Shown piece after piece: positions 50,000 to 58,734 of a stretch of DNA of 64,000 nt. The stretch lies in NCBI GenBank assembly GCA_023245935.1, contig JAHFJM010000005.1, positions 24,164 to 88,163 of the forward strand, in the 5' to 3' direction. The notes under the pieces are model-generated. The model was not told the origin of the DNA, searched no databases, and worked only from the letters and a program-made list of their open reading frames with translations. Positions within the stretch are counted from its first letter, which is position 1, and the number at the start of each line of letters is the position of its first letter. Both the position numbers and the translations under genes were made by a program. This DNA is from Candidatus Peribacteria bacterium. GTDB lineage: Bacteria > Patescibacteriota > Gracilibacteria > Peribacterales > Peribacteraceae.

Positions 50000-52543
50000 C
50001 TACTTCTCATCCGGCGGTATCCCATAATAATCAAACAACATCTGTGCGATGTCTCTGAAGAGCGGTGCTGCGGATTTGCTGCCGAAGTCGTCTTTCTTCG
50101 GACGATCCAGCTTCACGAGGATCAGAAATTTCGGACGATCGACCGGTGCGTAGCCGGCGTACGTTGCGATCGTGGAGCCCGTGCCGCTCTCGTACTTTCC
50201 GCCGGGACCGGCAATCTGCGATGTTCCGGTTTTTCCCGCAATGCGGTGGAATTTCACTTTTCCCGCTTTCGCGAAACCGTTCTGGGCACTGTTGACGAGC
50301 ATCGCGGTGAGCGTCGCCGACGTTTCCGGCTTGATGACTTGCCTGAGTACTTCCGGTTGTTTCTTATCCACCGTACCGTCCGGGTGCCGGATCTCGTCGA
50401 TGATCGTCGGCTTGACCAGTTTTCCGCCGTTTGCCAGTGCTGTCCATGCCTGTGCCATTTGCAGCGGAGTCACGGTGATGCCTTGCCCGAATGCCATGGT
50501 CATGAGGAGTGCCGGGCTCCACTCGCGCCACGGTTTCAGGTCGCCCGGTACCTCATTGTCGAGTTCGATCCCTGTGACGGTTCCGAAGCCGAAATTTTCG
50601 AGAGCGGCGTGGAACAGATTGCGACCGAGTTTCAAACTGACGCTGGTCATGCACGTGTTGATGGAGAAGTTGATGCAGTCGACCATCGTGACTTTTCCGT
50701 AGTATTTATTGAGTGCGTTCTTGATCGTATAGACGTCGACCTTCACCGCACCGGTGTCGGTGTACGTGTCGGATGGCGATACTTCCCCCTGGTCGATGGC
50801 GGTCGCCATGGTGATCGCCTTCATCACGGAGCCAGGTTCGTAGACTTCCTGAATGTTGCGGTTCACGTACGAACCGACGCCGATGTTGTTCTTGTACTTC
50901 AGCCAGACGCCGCGGTGCTCCGTCGGGAAGATCTCTCGACGGTTGTTGTCCCCCAGATACAGGTAGTACCGCGAGATCGTCTTGAGGTCGTAGAGCTGCT
51001 CGAGTTCGACGAGCTTGTCTTGGACTTCTTTACTGAGTGTCGCTCTGTTCTCCGGGAGAATGTCTCTGAGATACGCCTTGAGGATGCGCGCATTGTTCTC
51101 CGGATTATAGACTTCGACGACGATGGTTTTCTCGCGCTCGGGGTCGATCACGAATGCCTCTTTTGCGTATACCGATGCATACGTGTTGTTGTCGAAGAGC
51201 GGCGCGTTCGCCATCGCAAGAATCCTTCCGGTGAAAGGATCGATGACGATCACCTGTCCGCTCTCGGCATCGACTTTCTTCACCATCGCGTCGAGGAGTT
51301 GTTCCACGTTGCTCTGAATGAAGCGATCGATCGTGAGGACGATGGTTGAGCCGTCACGCGGATCGATGAATTTCTGATCCGACGAAACGATCTGTCCGCC
51401 GAAAGGATCGCTGACCGAGGCGATCAGTCCTTCCTGTCCGCGGAGGATGGAATCGAACGCACGCTCGATGCCGTACTGCGGTTCCTGAAGTGCGTTGATG
51501 AACCCAACGACGTGCGAAGCGATTTTCGTATCCGGATAGAATCTCCAGTGCTGCGTAATGAGCGTCACCGAGCGGAAGGGATCTGCGATTTGCAATTTCT
51601 TCTGACCCTTCACATAGTTTGCGAGTGCCTTCTCTTTGGCAGCAGCAGCTTCTTTTTCTTTCAATTCTCGAATTTTGACACTCAGCTCCGGAGGGAGTTT
51701 CGCCAGAATCGGGACGTAGCGCAGGGGACGCTGGATGAGACTGGCTTTAATGACACTCGGATCCACGAGCAGGATCGGCGACAGTTGCCGCGCAATGGAA
51801 GACAGAGCGGGTTGGCTGATGAGATCCGGATTCGCGGAGATGAGTGATTGCTGCGTGTCCACGAAGATGCCGGGTATCTGCATCGCCTGCACGCTTGCCT
51901 GTTGTTTCTTATTGGCTCCGTAGAGCAGCGGCACAAACGTCACGGTTTTCAGGCGGATACGATCTTCGATCGAACGGGCAAACTGCCGTTGCACTTCCGT
52001 GAGATCCGGGATCAGAGACGTGCCTGCCGGGAGGTCGCTTCCGGTCAGCGTCGTGATGATCGCCCCCGATGCAGAGACACTTTCGACAACTTTCACTCCT
52101 CCGAGAGGATCGAACGCAGGTTTGTAGAAGCGAATGAGTTCCGTCGGACAAGAGGCGTCTCCCTTCCTGCAGAGTTTGTCGAATTCAGGCGTCAGCAAAA
52201 TCTGTGACAGCTCATCCGCGACTCTCGCATGATCGCTGTCGATCACGAGCGGATCGATGTAGACGAGGTCGAGTGTGGTATTCGTCGCGAGGATACTCGT
52301 CTCGTCGGTTTTGCTGTTCCGGCTGAGGATTTCCCCGCGCTGCGCCGAGAGCACCACGCCTCCGTACTGCTGTTCCTGCGCGATGCGGTGGTACTCGCTG
52401 CTCTTCACGATTTGCAACTCGATCAGTCGTCCGACGATCACGAGACAGACGGAGAGGAAAATCCCGTGCAGGACGTAAATTCGACGCTCGAAGGAGCGCC
52501 TTTTTTGGGTTTCGGACACGGTGGAGTAACTGCCGGAAAGCAC
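50000..52543 (-). CDS. Penicillin-binding protein, class B transpeptidase
   Basis: An 847-residue peptidoglycan cross-linking enzyme of the FtsI/PBP2 type. N-terminal membrane helix ('IYVLHGIFLSVCLVIVGRLIELQIV'), dimerisation region, then the transpeptidase: 'YEPGSVMKAITMATAID' (SxxK, active Ser), 'NFSINTCM' (SxN), and 'IAGKTGTSQIAGPGG' (KTG). A 100-residue insertion after 'MANAPLFDNNTYASVY' (starting 'FVIDPEREKTIVVEVYNPEN') is unusual. It starts at GTG 52543, with TACCCT 7 nt upstream. It follows prmC and purA on the same strand. Confidence 0.93.
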   Translation of the reverse strand: MLSGSYSTVSETQKRRSFERRIYVLHGIFLSVCLVIVGRLIELQIVKSSEYHRIAQEQQYGGVVLSAQRGEILSRNSKTDETSILATNTTLDLVYIDPLVIDSDHARVADELSQILLTPEFDKLCRKGDASCPTELIRFYKPAFDPLGGVKVVESVSASGAIITTLTGSDLPAGTSLIPDLTEVQRQFARSIEDRIRLKTVTFVPLLYGANKKQQASVQAMQIPGIFVDTQQSLISANPDLISQPALSSIARQLSPILLVDPSVIKASLIQRPLRYVPILAKLPPELSVKIRELKEKEAAAAKEKALANYVKGQKKLQIADPFRSVTLITQHWRFYPDTKIASHVVGFINALQEPQYGIERAFDSILRGQEGLIASVSDPFGGQIVSSDQKFIDPRDGSTIVLTIDRFIQSNVEQLLDAMVKKVDAESGQVIVIDPFTGRILAMANAPLFDNNTYASVYAKEAFVIDPEREKTIVVEVYNPENNARILKAYLRDILPENRATLSKEVQDKLVELEQLYDLKTISRYYLYLGDNNRREIFPTEHRGVWLKYKNNIGVGSYVNRNIQEVYEPGSVMKAITMATAIDQGEVSPSDTYTDTGAVKVDVYTIKNALNKYYGKVTMVDCINFSINTCMTSVSLKLGRNLFHAALENFGFGTVTGIELDNEVPGDLKPWREWSPALLMTMAFGQGITVTPLQMAQAWTALANGGKLVKPTIIDEIRHPDGTVDKKQPEVLRQVIKPETSATLTAMLVNSAQNGFAKAGKVKFHRIAGKTGTSQIAGPGGKYESGTGSTIATYAGYAPVDRPKFLILVKLDRPKKDDFGSKSAAPLFRDIAQMLFDYYGIPPDEK

Positions 52544-52567
52544 GGATGTCAGGGTACCACAAAAAAA

Positions 52568-53797
52568 CTAGCGGACGATCATCTCTTCTCTCCCTTGTCC
52601 CGTTCCAATCAGACGAATCGGAACGCCGATACTCTTCTCGATGAATTCGATGTAGAGGCGTGCATTCGCCGGAAGTTTTGCATAGTCCGTGATTCCGCAC
52701 GTCGATGTTTCCCAGCCTGCAAGTTTTTTCATCATGGCATTCCCCTTCGTATCAACTCCGACACCGACGGGAATTTCTTTCTCGGCATCGAGCACATCGA
52801 GCTTCGTCAGGTTGATTGCGGTGAAGCCGTTGATGAAGCTGCTTCGGATCAGATCCGGAAGATGCAGCCATCCCGTGCGACGGGGGCGACCGGTGACCGA
52901 ACCGTACTCTCCTCCGCGCTTGCGAAGTCTCTCGCCTGTTTCCCCCGTTTCCTCCGTGAGAAAATCCCCTGCTCCCACACGCGTGCAGTACGCCTTTGCG
53001 ATGCCGATGCAGGAGGTGAGCGCACGCGGCGGAAGTCCGAGCCCTTGCAGTGCGCCCGCGGCGGTGGTCGAGCTGCTCGTGACGAACGGATACGTGCCGT
53101 GGTCAAGATCGAGGAGTGTTGCCTGCGCGCCTTCGATGACGATTCTCTTCCCCGACAACATGAGGTCGCGAAGCATTTCCGGCAGCGATTTCACGATACG
53201 CGGCATCAATATTTGCGCTTCCTTCAGCGCTGCAAGCTCCGCTTCAATATTCACGGTCACGCCGAACATTTCCTTCACCGACGTCACTTTCTCCCTTAGG
53301 TCTTCCGACAGATCCTCACCGAGTCTCTCTATGCGGATGCCGTTTCTATTCGCTTTGTCCATGTACGCAGGTCCGATGCCTTTCTTCGTCGTGCCGATGC
53401 TCTTCTTTCCTCTCCTCTCTTCCAAAACAGCATCGATGTCCTTATGAAAATCGAAGAGGATATGCGCGGCACCCGAAATCCAGAGACGACCCAGAAGGTC
53501 GATGCCGGCTGCTTTCAGCGTTGCGATTTCTTCGAGAAGCGTGGGCAAATGAATGACCATTCCCGAGCCGAGAATCACAGGTTTTCCCTCATGAAGACAT
53601 CCTGCAGGCAGCAGTCTGAAGACATGTTTCTTTCCATTCACGACGATCGTGTGTCCGGCATTCGCTCCGCCGCATGCACGCGCGATCACGTCGAAATGCT
53701 CACCGAGAATATCCGTCACCTTGCCTTTTCCTTCGTCTCCCCACTGCGCTCCGATGATTGCCGTGCAGGAGCCGAGGTCTTGAAGGAATTTCTTCAC
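52568..53797 (-). CDS. purA: Adenylosuccinate synthetase
   Basis: A 409-residue enzyme of AMP synthesis from IMP. Seen: 'AIIGAQWGDEGKGKVTDIL' (P-loop), 'ARACGGANAGHTIVVNGKKHVFRLLPAG', 'TTKKGIGPAYMDKANRNGIRI', 'VIEGAQATLLDLDHGTYPFVTSS', 'KAYCTRVGAGDF' and 'GSVTGRPRRTGWL'. The start is GTG at 53797: it shares GTGA with the prmC stop and has TATCCT (53804-53809), inside prmC, 6 nt upstream. It may thus be read both with prmC and alone. Confidence 0.96.
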   Translation of the reverse strand: MKKFLQDLGSCTAIIGAQWGDEGKGKVTDILGEHFDVIARACGGANAGHTIVVNGKKHVFRLLPAGCLHEGKPVILGSGMVIHLPTLLEEIATLKAAGIDLLGRLWISGAAHILFDFHKDIDAVLEERRGKKSIGTTKKGIGPAYMDKANRNGIRIERLGEDLSEDLREKVTSVKEMFGVTVNIEAELAALKEAQILMPRIVKSLPEMLRDLMLSGKRIVIEGAQATLLDLDHGTYPFVTSSSTTAAGALQGLGLPPRALTSCIGIAKAYCTRVGAGDFLTEETGETGERLRKRGGEYGSVTGRPRRTGWLHLPDLIRSSFINGFTAINLTKLDVLDAEKEIPVGVGVDTKGNAMMKKLAGWETSTCGITDYAKLPANARLYIEFIEKSIGVPIRLIGTGQGREEMIVR

Positions 53798-54567
53798 AGG
53801 GCAAGGATACCATAGGACGACTTGACTTGCTCGTTTCTCATCTCCACAACCACTCCCGCACAATTCTTATTGTTCTTCGCCGCCATCAGGAGTGGTCGTA
53901 TAACATTCAGCCCGTCGGCTCCGGCAAACAGTGCCGTATGCGGTTCGAAATCCTGCACGGTTTTTTCGAGGGCAGTTCCCTCGGGGATGTACGGAGGATT
54001 GCTGACGAGCAGGAACGGGCGATGAAAATTCCGGACAACGTTTGTTCCGTCTTGATGAATCCATTGAATGTTCTTCACGCTAAATTTCATCTGATTTTTC
54101 CTTGCAATGATCAATGCAGCGTGAGACATGTCGACTCCAATGATCGGTAGCGACACTCCTTCCAGTGCAAGCGTGATTGCAATGCAGCCCGAACCGGTGC
54201 CGACATCGAGAACAGCCTGAACAGGAGTGTCATGAAAACGGCTTATGTATGCGGAAATTCCGTTGTCGATTTCATGAGTTTTTCCTTCCTCACCCCGTAA
54301 AAATTTCAGCGCACTTTCAACGAGTGCTTCCGTTGCCGGTCTTGGAATCAGCGTCTCTTTCGTCACCAAAAATTCTCTCCCGTAAAATTCTTTTGTACCC
54401 GTAATGTACGAGAGCGGTTCACCGTTTTCTCTCCTCTCGATGAGCGACGCAAGCATCGAAGATTGATGTTCGTCCAAGGAAACCTCGGGGTGTGCCACTG
54501 CGAAGCTTCTCGGTTTCCCGAGCACATGTGCGAGGAGCAGTTCCCTGTCGGTGCGGTCGATTGTCAT
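53794..54567 (-). CDS. prmC: Release factor glutamine methyltransferase PrmC
   Basis: A 257-residue SAM enzyme that methylates the GGQ glutamine of peptide release factors. Seen: 'LSYITGTKEFYGREFLVTKETLIPRPATEALVE', 'VLDVGTGSGCIAITLALEG' (SAM), 'LLVSNPPYIPEG' (NPPY catalytic motif), and 'HTALFAGADGLNVIRPLL'. Slightly short at the C-terminus. TAGCAT lies 6 nt before the ATG. Stop overlaps purA start. Divergent from the glycosyltransferase gene with 22 nt between start codons. Confidence 0.95.
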   Translation of the reverse strand: MTIDRTDRELLLAHVLGKPRSFAVAHPEVSLDEHQSSMLASLIERRENGEPLSYITGTKEFYGREFLVTKETLIPRPATEALVESALKFLRGEEGKTHEIDNGISAYISRFHDTPVQAVLDVGTGSGCIAITLALEGVSLPIIGVDMSHAALIIARKNQMKFSVKNIQWIHQDGTNVVRNFHRPFLLVSNPPYIPEGTALEKTVQDFEPHTALFAGADGLNVIRPLLMAAKNNKNCAGVVVEMRNEQVKSSYGILAL

Positions 54568-54589
54568 GTCTCAATGCTACACTGCTTGC

Positions 54590-55702
54590 ATGCGACGTGT
54601 AGGAATCGATTGCCGTTTTGCCGCCGCTCACGGAGGGCTTGGGACCTACACGCGATCGATCGTTGCCGCGCTTTTTCGGAGAAACGATTCTTTGTCATAC
54701 GTTCTCTTCGTGCGATCGATGCATGAGGATTGGCTTCATGAACTGCCGAAACGAGAAGGCGTTGCGATCATTGAAGCTCCGTTTCGGCAGTACTCGGTTG
54801 CAGAGCAAATCAAATTCCCTTCACTGATTCGACACTCGGGCTCCGATCTTCTCTACTCGCCCTCCTTCAATGTTCCCCTCTTCTGCCCTGTTCCGTTCAT
54901 TGCAACCGTTCATGATCTCATCTTGCATCGCTATCCGAACGAGGCGGGATTTCTAAAGAGAATTGCGTATCGATTTGTCTTCGGCAGAACGGTGAAACGC
55001 GCGTCATCACTGATTGTTGTCAGCGAATCAACGAAGAAGGATCTCATTCAATCGTATCCATCTTGTTCGCAGAAAATTGAAGTTTCCTACCCAGGAGTTT
55101 CTGAAATCTTTATTCCTGCTTCAAAAGAAGCAATCAACTCTCTTCGTCTAAAGTATGGCTTACATAAGCCATTTCTTCTGTATGTCGGGAACTGCAAACA
55201 ACATAAGAACGTTCCGACGCTGATCGAAGCGTTCACGAAAGCACGCTTGCAAAACGTCGATCTTCTTCTCGTCAGTGGCGGAAAGGAATGCAGTTCACTA
55301 GCCCTTCCTGCAGGAGTGCGCACACTCAGCGATATCGACACTGCAGATTTCCCCGCTCTCTATGGTGCTGCGCTCGGACTCGTCACTGCGACGCGTGCGG
55401 AAGGCTTCGGTCTTCCGATGGTGGAGGCGATGGCGTGCGGATGTCCTGTGCTTGCAACAACCTGCGGATCGATTCCGGAGATCTGTGGATCGCACGCACT
55501 GCTTGTTCCACCGGCTGTCGACGCTCTCGCCGACGGAATGAGCAGGATTGTGAATGATCTTGAACTGCGAAATCCTTCGAAGCTGGCTGCGGCGAGAGAA
55601 TGGGTGAAACGGTACGATTGGCGAAAGTCGGCTGAGGCGATTGCTTCACTTTTTTTGCCTTGCCCGCCTTCTGCCCCTCCACTACACTCCTCCAGCATTT
55701 AA
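54590..55702 (+). CDS. Glycosyltransferase family 4 (GT-B)
   Basis: A 370-residue enzyme adding a sugar from a nucleotide donor. Seen: 'GIDCRFAAAHGGLGTYTRSIVAAL' (Gly-rich acceptor loop), 'FIATVHDLILHRYPN', 'IVVSESTKKDLIQ', 'FLLYVGNCKQHKNVPTLIEAF', and 'GLVTATRAEGFGLPMVEAMACGCPVLATTCGSIPEI' (the EGFGLPxxEAM donor motif). No membrane helix; probably peripheral and working on a lipid-linked glycan. TACACT (54578-54583) lies 6 nt before the ATG. Confidence 0.93.
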   Translation: MRRVGIDCRFAAAHGGLGTYTRSIVAALFRRNDSLSYVLFVRSMHEDWLHELPKREGVAIIEAPFRQYSVAEQIKFPSLIRHSGSDLLYSPSFNVPLFCPVPFIATVHDLILHRYPNEAGFLKRIAYRFVFGRTVKRASSLIVVSESTKKDLIQSYPSCSQKIEVSYPGVSEIFIPASKEAINSLRLKYGLHKPFLLYVGNCKQHKNVPTLIEAFTKARLQNVDLLLVSGGKECSSLALPAGVRTLSDIDTADFPALYGAALGLVTATRAEGFGLPMVEAMACGCPVLATTCGSIPEICGSHALLVPPAVDALADGMSRIVNDLELRNPSKLAAAREWVKRYDWRKSAEAIASLFLPCPPSAPPLHSSSI

Positions 55703-55722
55703 CCTATTTGCACTTCAAATCT

Positions 55723-56085
55723 ATGCTTGTGATTCGCTTACAGAGAACCGGAAGAGAGAACACTCCGACGTTCCGCATCGTCGTCTCGGAGAAGGCTAGA
55801 AGTGCCAAGAAAGGCACTCTGGAGATCGTCGGGCACTTTTTGCCAAGCAGAGAAACTCCGGTGTTCGAGTGCAAGCAGGACAGAGTCGAGTACTGGATCA
55901 GCAAAGGTGCGCAGCCAAGCGACACGCTCGCGAGGCATCTCAAGCGAGTCGGCATGAAGAATATGGAGAAGTTCATCTTCAAGTACACCAAGCAGAAATC
56001 CAGAAGCGAAGTTCCTGAAGTTGCCGCAGCTCCCGCTGCACCTGCACCAGCCGCTCCGGCACCGGAAGCAGCGAAAGCTGCATAG
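55723..56085 (+). CDS. rpsP: 30S ribosomal protein S16
   Basis: A 120-residue protein: S16 core 'MLVIRLQRTGRENTPTFRIVVSEKARSAKKGTLEIVGHFLPSR' and 'KQDRVEYWISKGAQPSDTLARHLKRVGM', followed by an Ala/Pro-rich tail absent from short S16 proteins. The usual start is 'MLxIRLxRxG', which fixes the ATG at 55723. It heads a unit with khpA, as in many bacteria. Confidence 0.96.
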   Translation: MLVIRLQRTGRENTPTFRIVVSEKARSAKKGTLEIVGHFLPSRETPVFECKQDRVEYWISKGAQPSDTLARHLKRVGMKNMEKFIFKYTKQKSRSEVPEVAAAPAAPAPAAPAPEAAKAA

Positions 56086-56142
56086 AAACCGTGAAGCGAT
56101 TCCCGTGACTTTTGATCTCTTTCCTCGTATCCTTTCCCTGTT

Positions 56143-56424
56143 ATGTCAGACGCAGACAGCAGCAATCTTCCGGGGTACACCTTCATCAAAACGATTCTTG
56201 AGATGCTCGTGGAGGACAAGGATCAGCTCAGCGTCGTCGGAACAACCGATGAGCTCGGTGTGCTGATCACGGTGAAAGTCAGCGACAAAGACATGGGAAA
56301 GTTGATCGGCAAGAACGGTCAGACGATCCAGTCGATTCGCACTCTTCTTCGCGTCATTGGCGGAACGGCAAATCAGAGAGTAAACTTGAAAGTCTTAGAG
56401 CCCGATCAAGCGCTTGCTGCATAA
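56143..56424 (+). CDS. khpA: KH-domain RNA-binding protein KhpA
   Basis: A 93-residue single type II KH domain: 'FIKTILEMLVEDKDQLSV', 'LITVKVSDKDMGKLIGKNGQTIQSIRTLLRVIGG' (GKNG loop). KhpA binds RNA with KhpB and influences cell-wall growth in Gram-positives. It commonly follows rpsP, as here. TATCCT stands 9 nt before the ATG. Confidence 0.94.
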   Translation: MSDADSSNLPGYTFIKTILEMLVEDKDQLSVVGTTDELGVLITVKVSDKDMGKLIGKNGQTIQSIRTLLRVIGGTANQRVNLKVLEPDQALAA

Positions 56425-56443
56425 TTTCTTCTTCCCCATTCTT

Positions 56444-56761
56444 ATGATCAGAGACCTCATCGAAAACGGCTCCGTCGTTCAGATTGTTGCGACGATCATC
56501 GCCTTCGGACTGATCCTCGCATCGGTTCTGAGTCTCGTCTACATCATCATCGGCGGCATCACGTTCATTCTGTCTGCCGGCAACGAGGAGAAGATCAAGA
56601 AGGCGGTTCATACCGTTCGCTACGCAATCATCGGACTCTTCGTGAGCTTCCTCGCATTCTTCCTCGTTTCGTGGATCGCGAAGCTCCTCGACGTTCCCTT
56701 CGAACTCTCATTCTCCACGATTCTCGATCTGATGAACGCGCTGTTTGAGTCGTTCAGGTAA
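56444..56761 (+). CDS. Small TrbC/VirB2-like membrane protein
   Basis: A 105-residue protein with two membrane helices joined by a charged turn: 'VQIVATIIAFGLILASVLSLVYIIIGGITFILSAGNEEKIKKAVHTVRYAIIGLFVSFLAFFLVSWI'. The 'IIGGITFILSAGNEEKIKKA' turn is typical of the TrbC/VirB2-like proteins common in Patescibacteria, which may form surface filaments or be part of secretion systems. The ATG at 56444 is chosen; one at 56414 overlaps khpA. A strong terminator follows. Confidence 0.75.
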   Translation: MIRDLIENGSVVQIVATIIAFGLILASVLSLVYIIIGGITFILSAGNEEKIKKAVHTVRYAIIGLFVSFLAFFLVSWIAKLLDVPFELSFSTILDLMNALFESFR

Positions 56762-56780
56762 CAGGAAAATAACGCAATAA

Positions 56781-56806
56781 AAAAACCCCGAGCTGTCGGG
56801 GTTTTT
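56781..56806. terminator. Bidirectional rho-independent terminator
   Basis: AAAAACCCCGA (56781-56791) pairs with TCGGGGTTTTT (56796-56806) around GCTG, giving a T tract on both strands. It separates the rpsP-khpA-TrbC-like unit from the convergent DUF11 gene. Confidence 0.9.
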
Positions 56807-56817
56807 ATTTGATGCTT

Positions 56818-58584
56818 TTAGATCAAGAACTTCCTCTGCATCGCACCCGTGCCGAGAGCCATGGCTCCGAGCATCAGTGCGATGAATGCGTCCGTCCCCG
56901 CTCCCGTCGTCGGAAAGTCGCTGAAGACTCCTCCCTGATTCGTTGTGACTCTCTCCGTGAGCGAAGCCGTAGAGACATCGGAGCCGCGGAGGGTGGCAAC
57001 GTTATCAAGATCCATGCCATTGGGGGCATTGCCGGCAACGGAGAGCGTGTATCCGATTTGCCACGACTCGCCCGGTTGCAGCACCGGAACGGCGAAGGTC
57101 AGCTGAGAATCCGTATTGCTGACCAGGCTGAGCGGATTGTCGACAGAGTCGAGGGAGAGATACGCAGCGTTATAGCGATCGACGATGCTCGCATCGGAGA
57201 TCACGTGATCCAGCGTATTCTTGATGAAGAGTCTGTAGCGGATTTTCCCACCCGGTACTGCCTCGTTTCGATCAGAGGTTTTTCGGAAGAGGACGGTGTT
57301 CTCGATCAGTCCGTTCTCGGTGCTCTGGAGCACTACTCTGGTGGTGTCTCTGGAAACGGAGTTGTCCGATGATGCGCTTGCCGTGAGGACGGAATCGATC
57401 GGTGCATCGGCTCGAACACGCACGCTGTAGACGAGCGTCCGTGTGTCGTGCGGAGCGATCTGGAGCACGAGCCAGCGAACGTTCGTTCCGTCCCAGTATC
57501 CTCCTTCGGTTGCGCCGACGAATTCTCCGTAGATCGGGAAACTGGCATCGACCGGAACGTCCGTTGCGACGATATCCGAGTTGTTCGTGACTTTCACCGT
57601 GTAGTTGAGGACCTGTCCGATTTCCGCCGTCGATCTGTTGTCCGAAATGCTCGTGCTGATCGAGCCGTACGGAAGCCCGATTCTTGCAACCGTTTGGTCG
57701 AGGGCAACGACGGATCCCGCGTATGCCTTTGCTCTGAGCAATACTTTGTCTCCGGTGGTCGGGTCGGTCTGCACGGTTGCCGTGAATGTTCTCGAGGCAC
57801 CCGGAGCGAGGCTCACGTCTTTCCACGTCACGTTGTAGGAATCGCGAAGAGCGTTGTCTGAGGCGGAGAGAAAGTACGACTGATACGGCAATGCAAGGTG
57901 CACATCGGTGGTTTGTGTCTGCGCACTCTCGTTCTTGATTCGCACCGTGTACGTTGCCTGCTCACCCGGCCAGATGAAGTCACGTCCATCGGAGACCGAG
58001 AGGGAGAAGGGATTTCCTTGTGGCTGGATATCGGAGGAGACCAGAGTCGTATCCGTCGCTTCCGCACCTTCGACAAGTGCGCGTGCGACCATGTACTGCC
58101 CCGGCAACGCATCCGGAGAGATGTTCACGTTCATGGTCAGCGTCCTCGTGACATCTTTATAGATCGAGACGTTGGTCCACGTCACCGTATCGAGATGCAC
58201 ATCGCCACCGTCACTCGCGGACGTGACGTTTGCCTGGTGCGGCAGGTTCACCGTGACGTTCACGTTCCGGCTGGTCTCGCGTTGCTGCTTGAGTGTGACG
58301 ATGTACACGACGGCACCCCCCGGTGCGACGGTCTCATGACCGTCTGAAATCGTGATGAAGTTGCCGCTCGTGCTGATGCCTTCGTAATCGTCGTCGAGAG
58401 ACGAGCATGCGTCATCCTGCGGGTAGTCCGTCTTCCCGTTATGGTCATTATCGATCCCATCAGAGCACTGCGAGTGGATCGCAAATGTCGAACCGGAACC
58501 GAGGGAGAACAGTGTGACAAATCCCGCACTGAGAAGCGTGACTGCTGCAATGACAGATCCGGCTTTTCGAGCGACAGTTCTCAT
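56818..58584 (-). CDS. DUF11-repeat surface protein with sortase-like C-terminal signal
   Basis: A 588-residue exported protein. Signal peptide ('AGSVIAAVTLLSAGFVTLFSLGSGSTFA'), then the Ca-loop-like 'CSDGIDNDHNGKTDYPQDDACSSLDDDYE', then four DUF11-type beta modules, each opening with 'SDxxxxxxPGxxxxY' ('ISDGHETVAPGGAVVYIV', 'VSDGRDFIWPGEQATYTV', 'ISDNRSTAEIGQVLNYTV', 'TSDRNEAVPGGKIRYRL'). The end 'FPTTGAGTDAFIALMLGAMALGTGAMQRKFLI' has an FPxTG motif, a hydrophobic helix and a basic tail, the plan of sortase substrates. ATG at 58584 is chosen; a GTG at 58608 is possible. Confidence 0.85.
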   Translation of the reverse strand: MRTVARKAGSVIAAVTLLSAGFVTLFSLGSGSTFAIHSQCSDGIDNDHNGKTDYPQDDACSSLDDDYEGISTSGNFITISDGHETVAPGGAVVYIVTLKQQRETSRNVNVTVNLPHQANVTSASDGGDVHLDTVTWTNVSIYKDVTRTLTMNVNISPDALPGQYMVARALVEGAEATDTTLVSSDIQPQGNPFSLSVSDGRDFIWPGEQATYTVRIKNESAQTQTTDVHLALPYQSYFLSASDNALRDSYNVTWKDVSLAPGASRTFTATVQTDPTTGDKVLLRAKAYAGSVVALDQTVARIGLPYGSISTSISDNRSTAEIGQVLNYTVKVTNNSDIVATDVPVDASFPIYGEFVGATEGGYWDGTNVRWLVLQIAPHDTRTLVYSVRVRADAPIDSVLTASASSDNSVSRDTTRVVLQSTENGLIENTVLFRKTSDRNEAVPGGKIRYRLFIKNTLDHVISDASIVDRYNAAYLSLDSVDNPLSLVSNTDSQLTFAVPVLQPGESWQIGYTLSVAGNAPNGMDLDNVATLRGSDVSTASLTERVTTNQGGVFSDFPTTGAGTDAFIALMLGAMALGTGAMQRKFLI

Positions 58585-58734
58585 GCTCTGAGGCGAAGGT
58601 TGAATCACGGGAAAGGGGGGGATGAAACAAAAAGGGGATATTTATAAACCTTTTCTTATGAATTGTCAAATACATTTGTCCCGAAAATGGGGGAATCGTT
58701 TCAAAAAAACACAGAAATGGCTTTTACGGTACTT

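Noticed and set aside
50246..51349. Plus-strand 367-codon frame inside the PBP gene
   Set aside because: Antisense shadow of a well-supported penicillin-binding protein.
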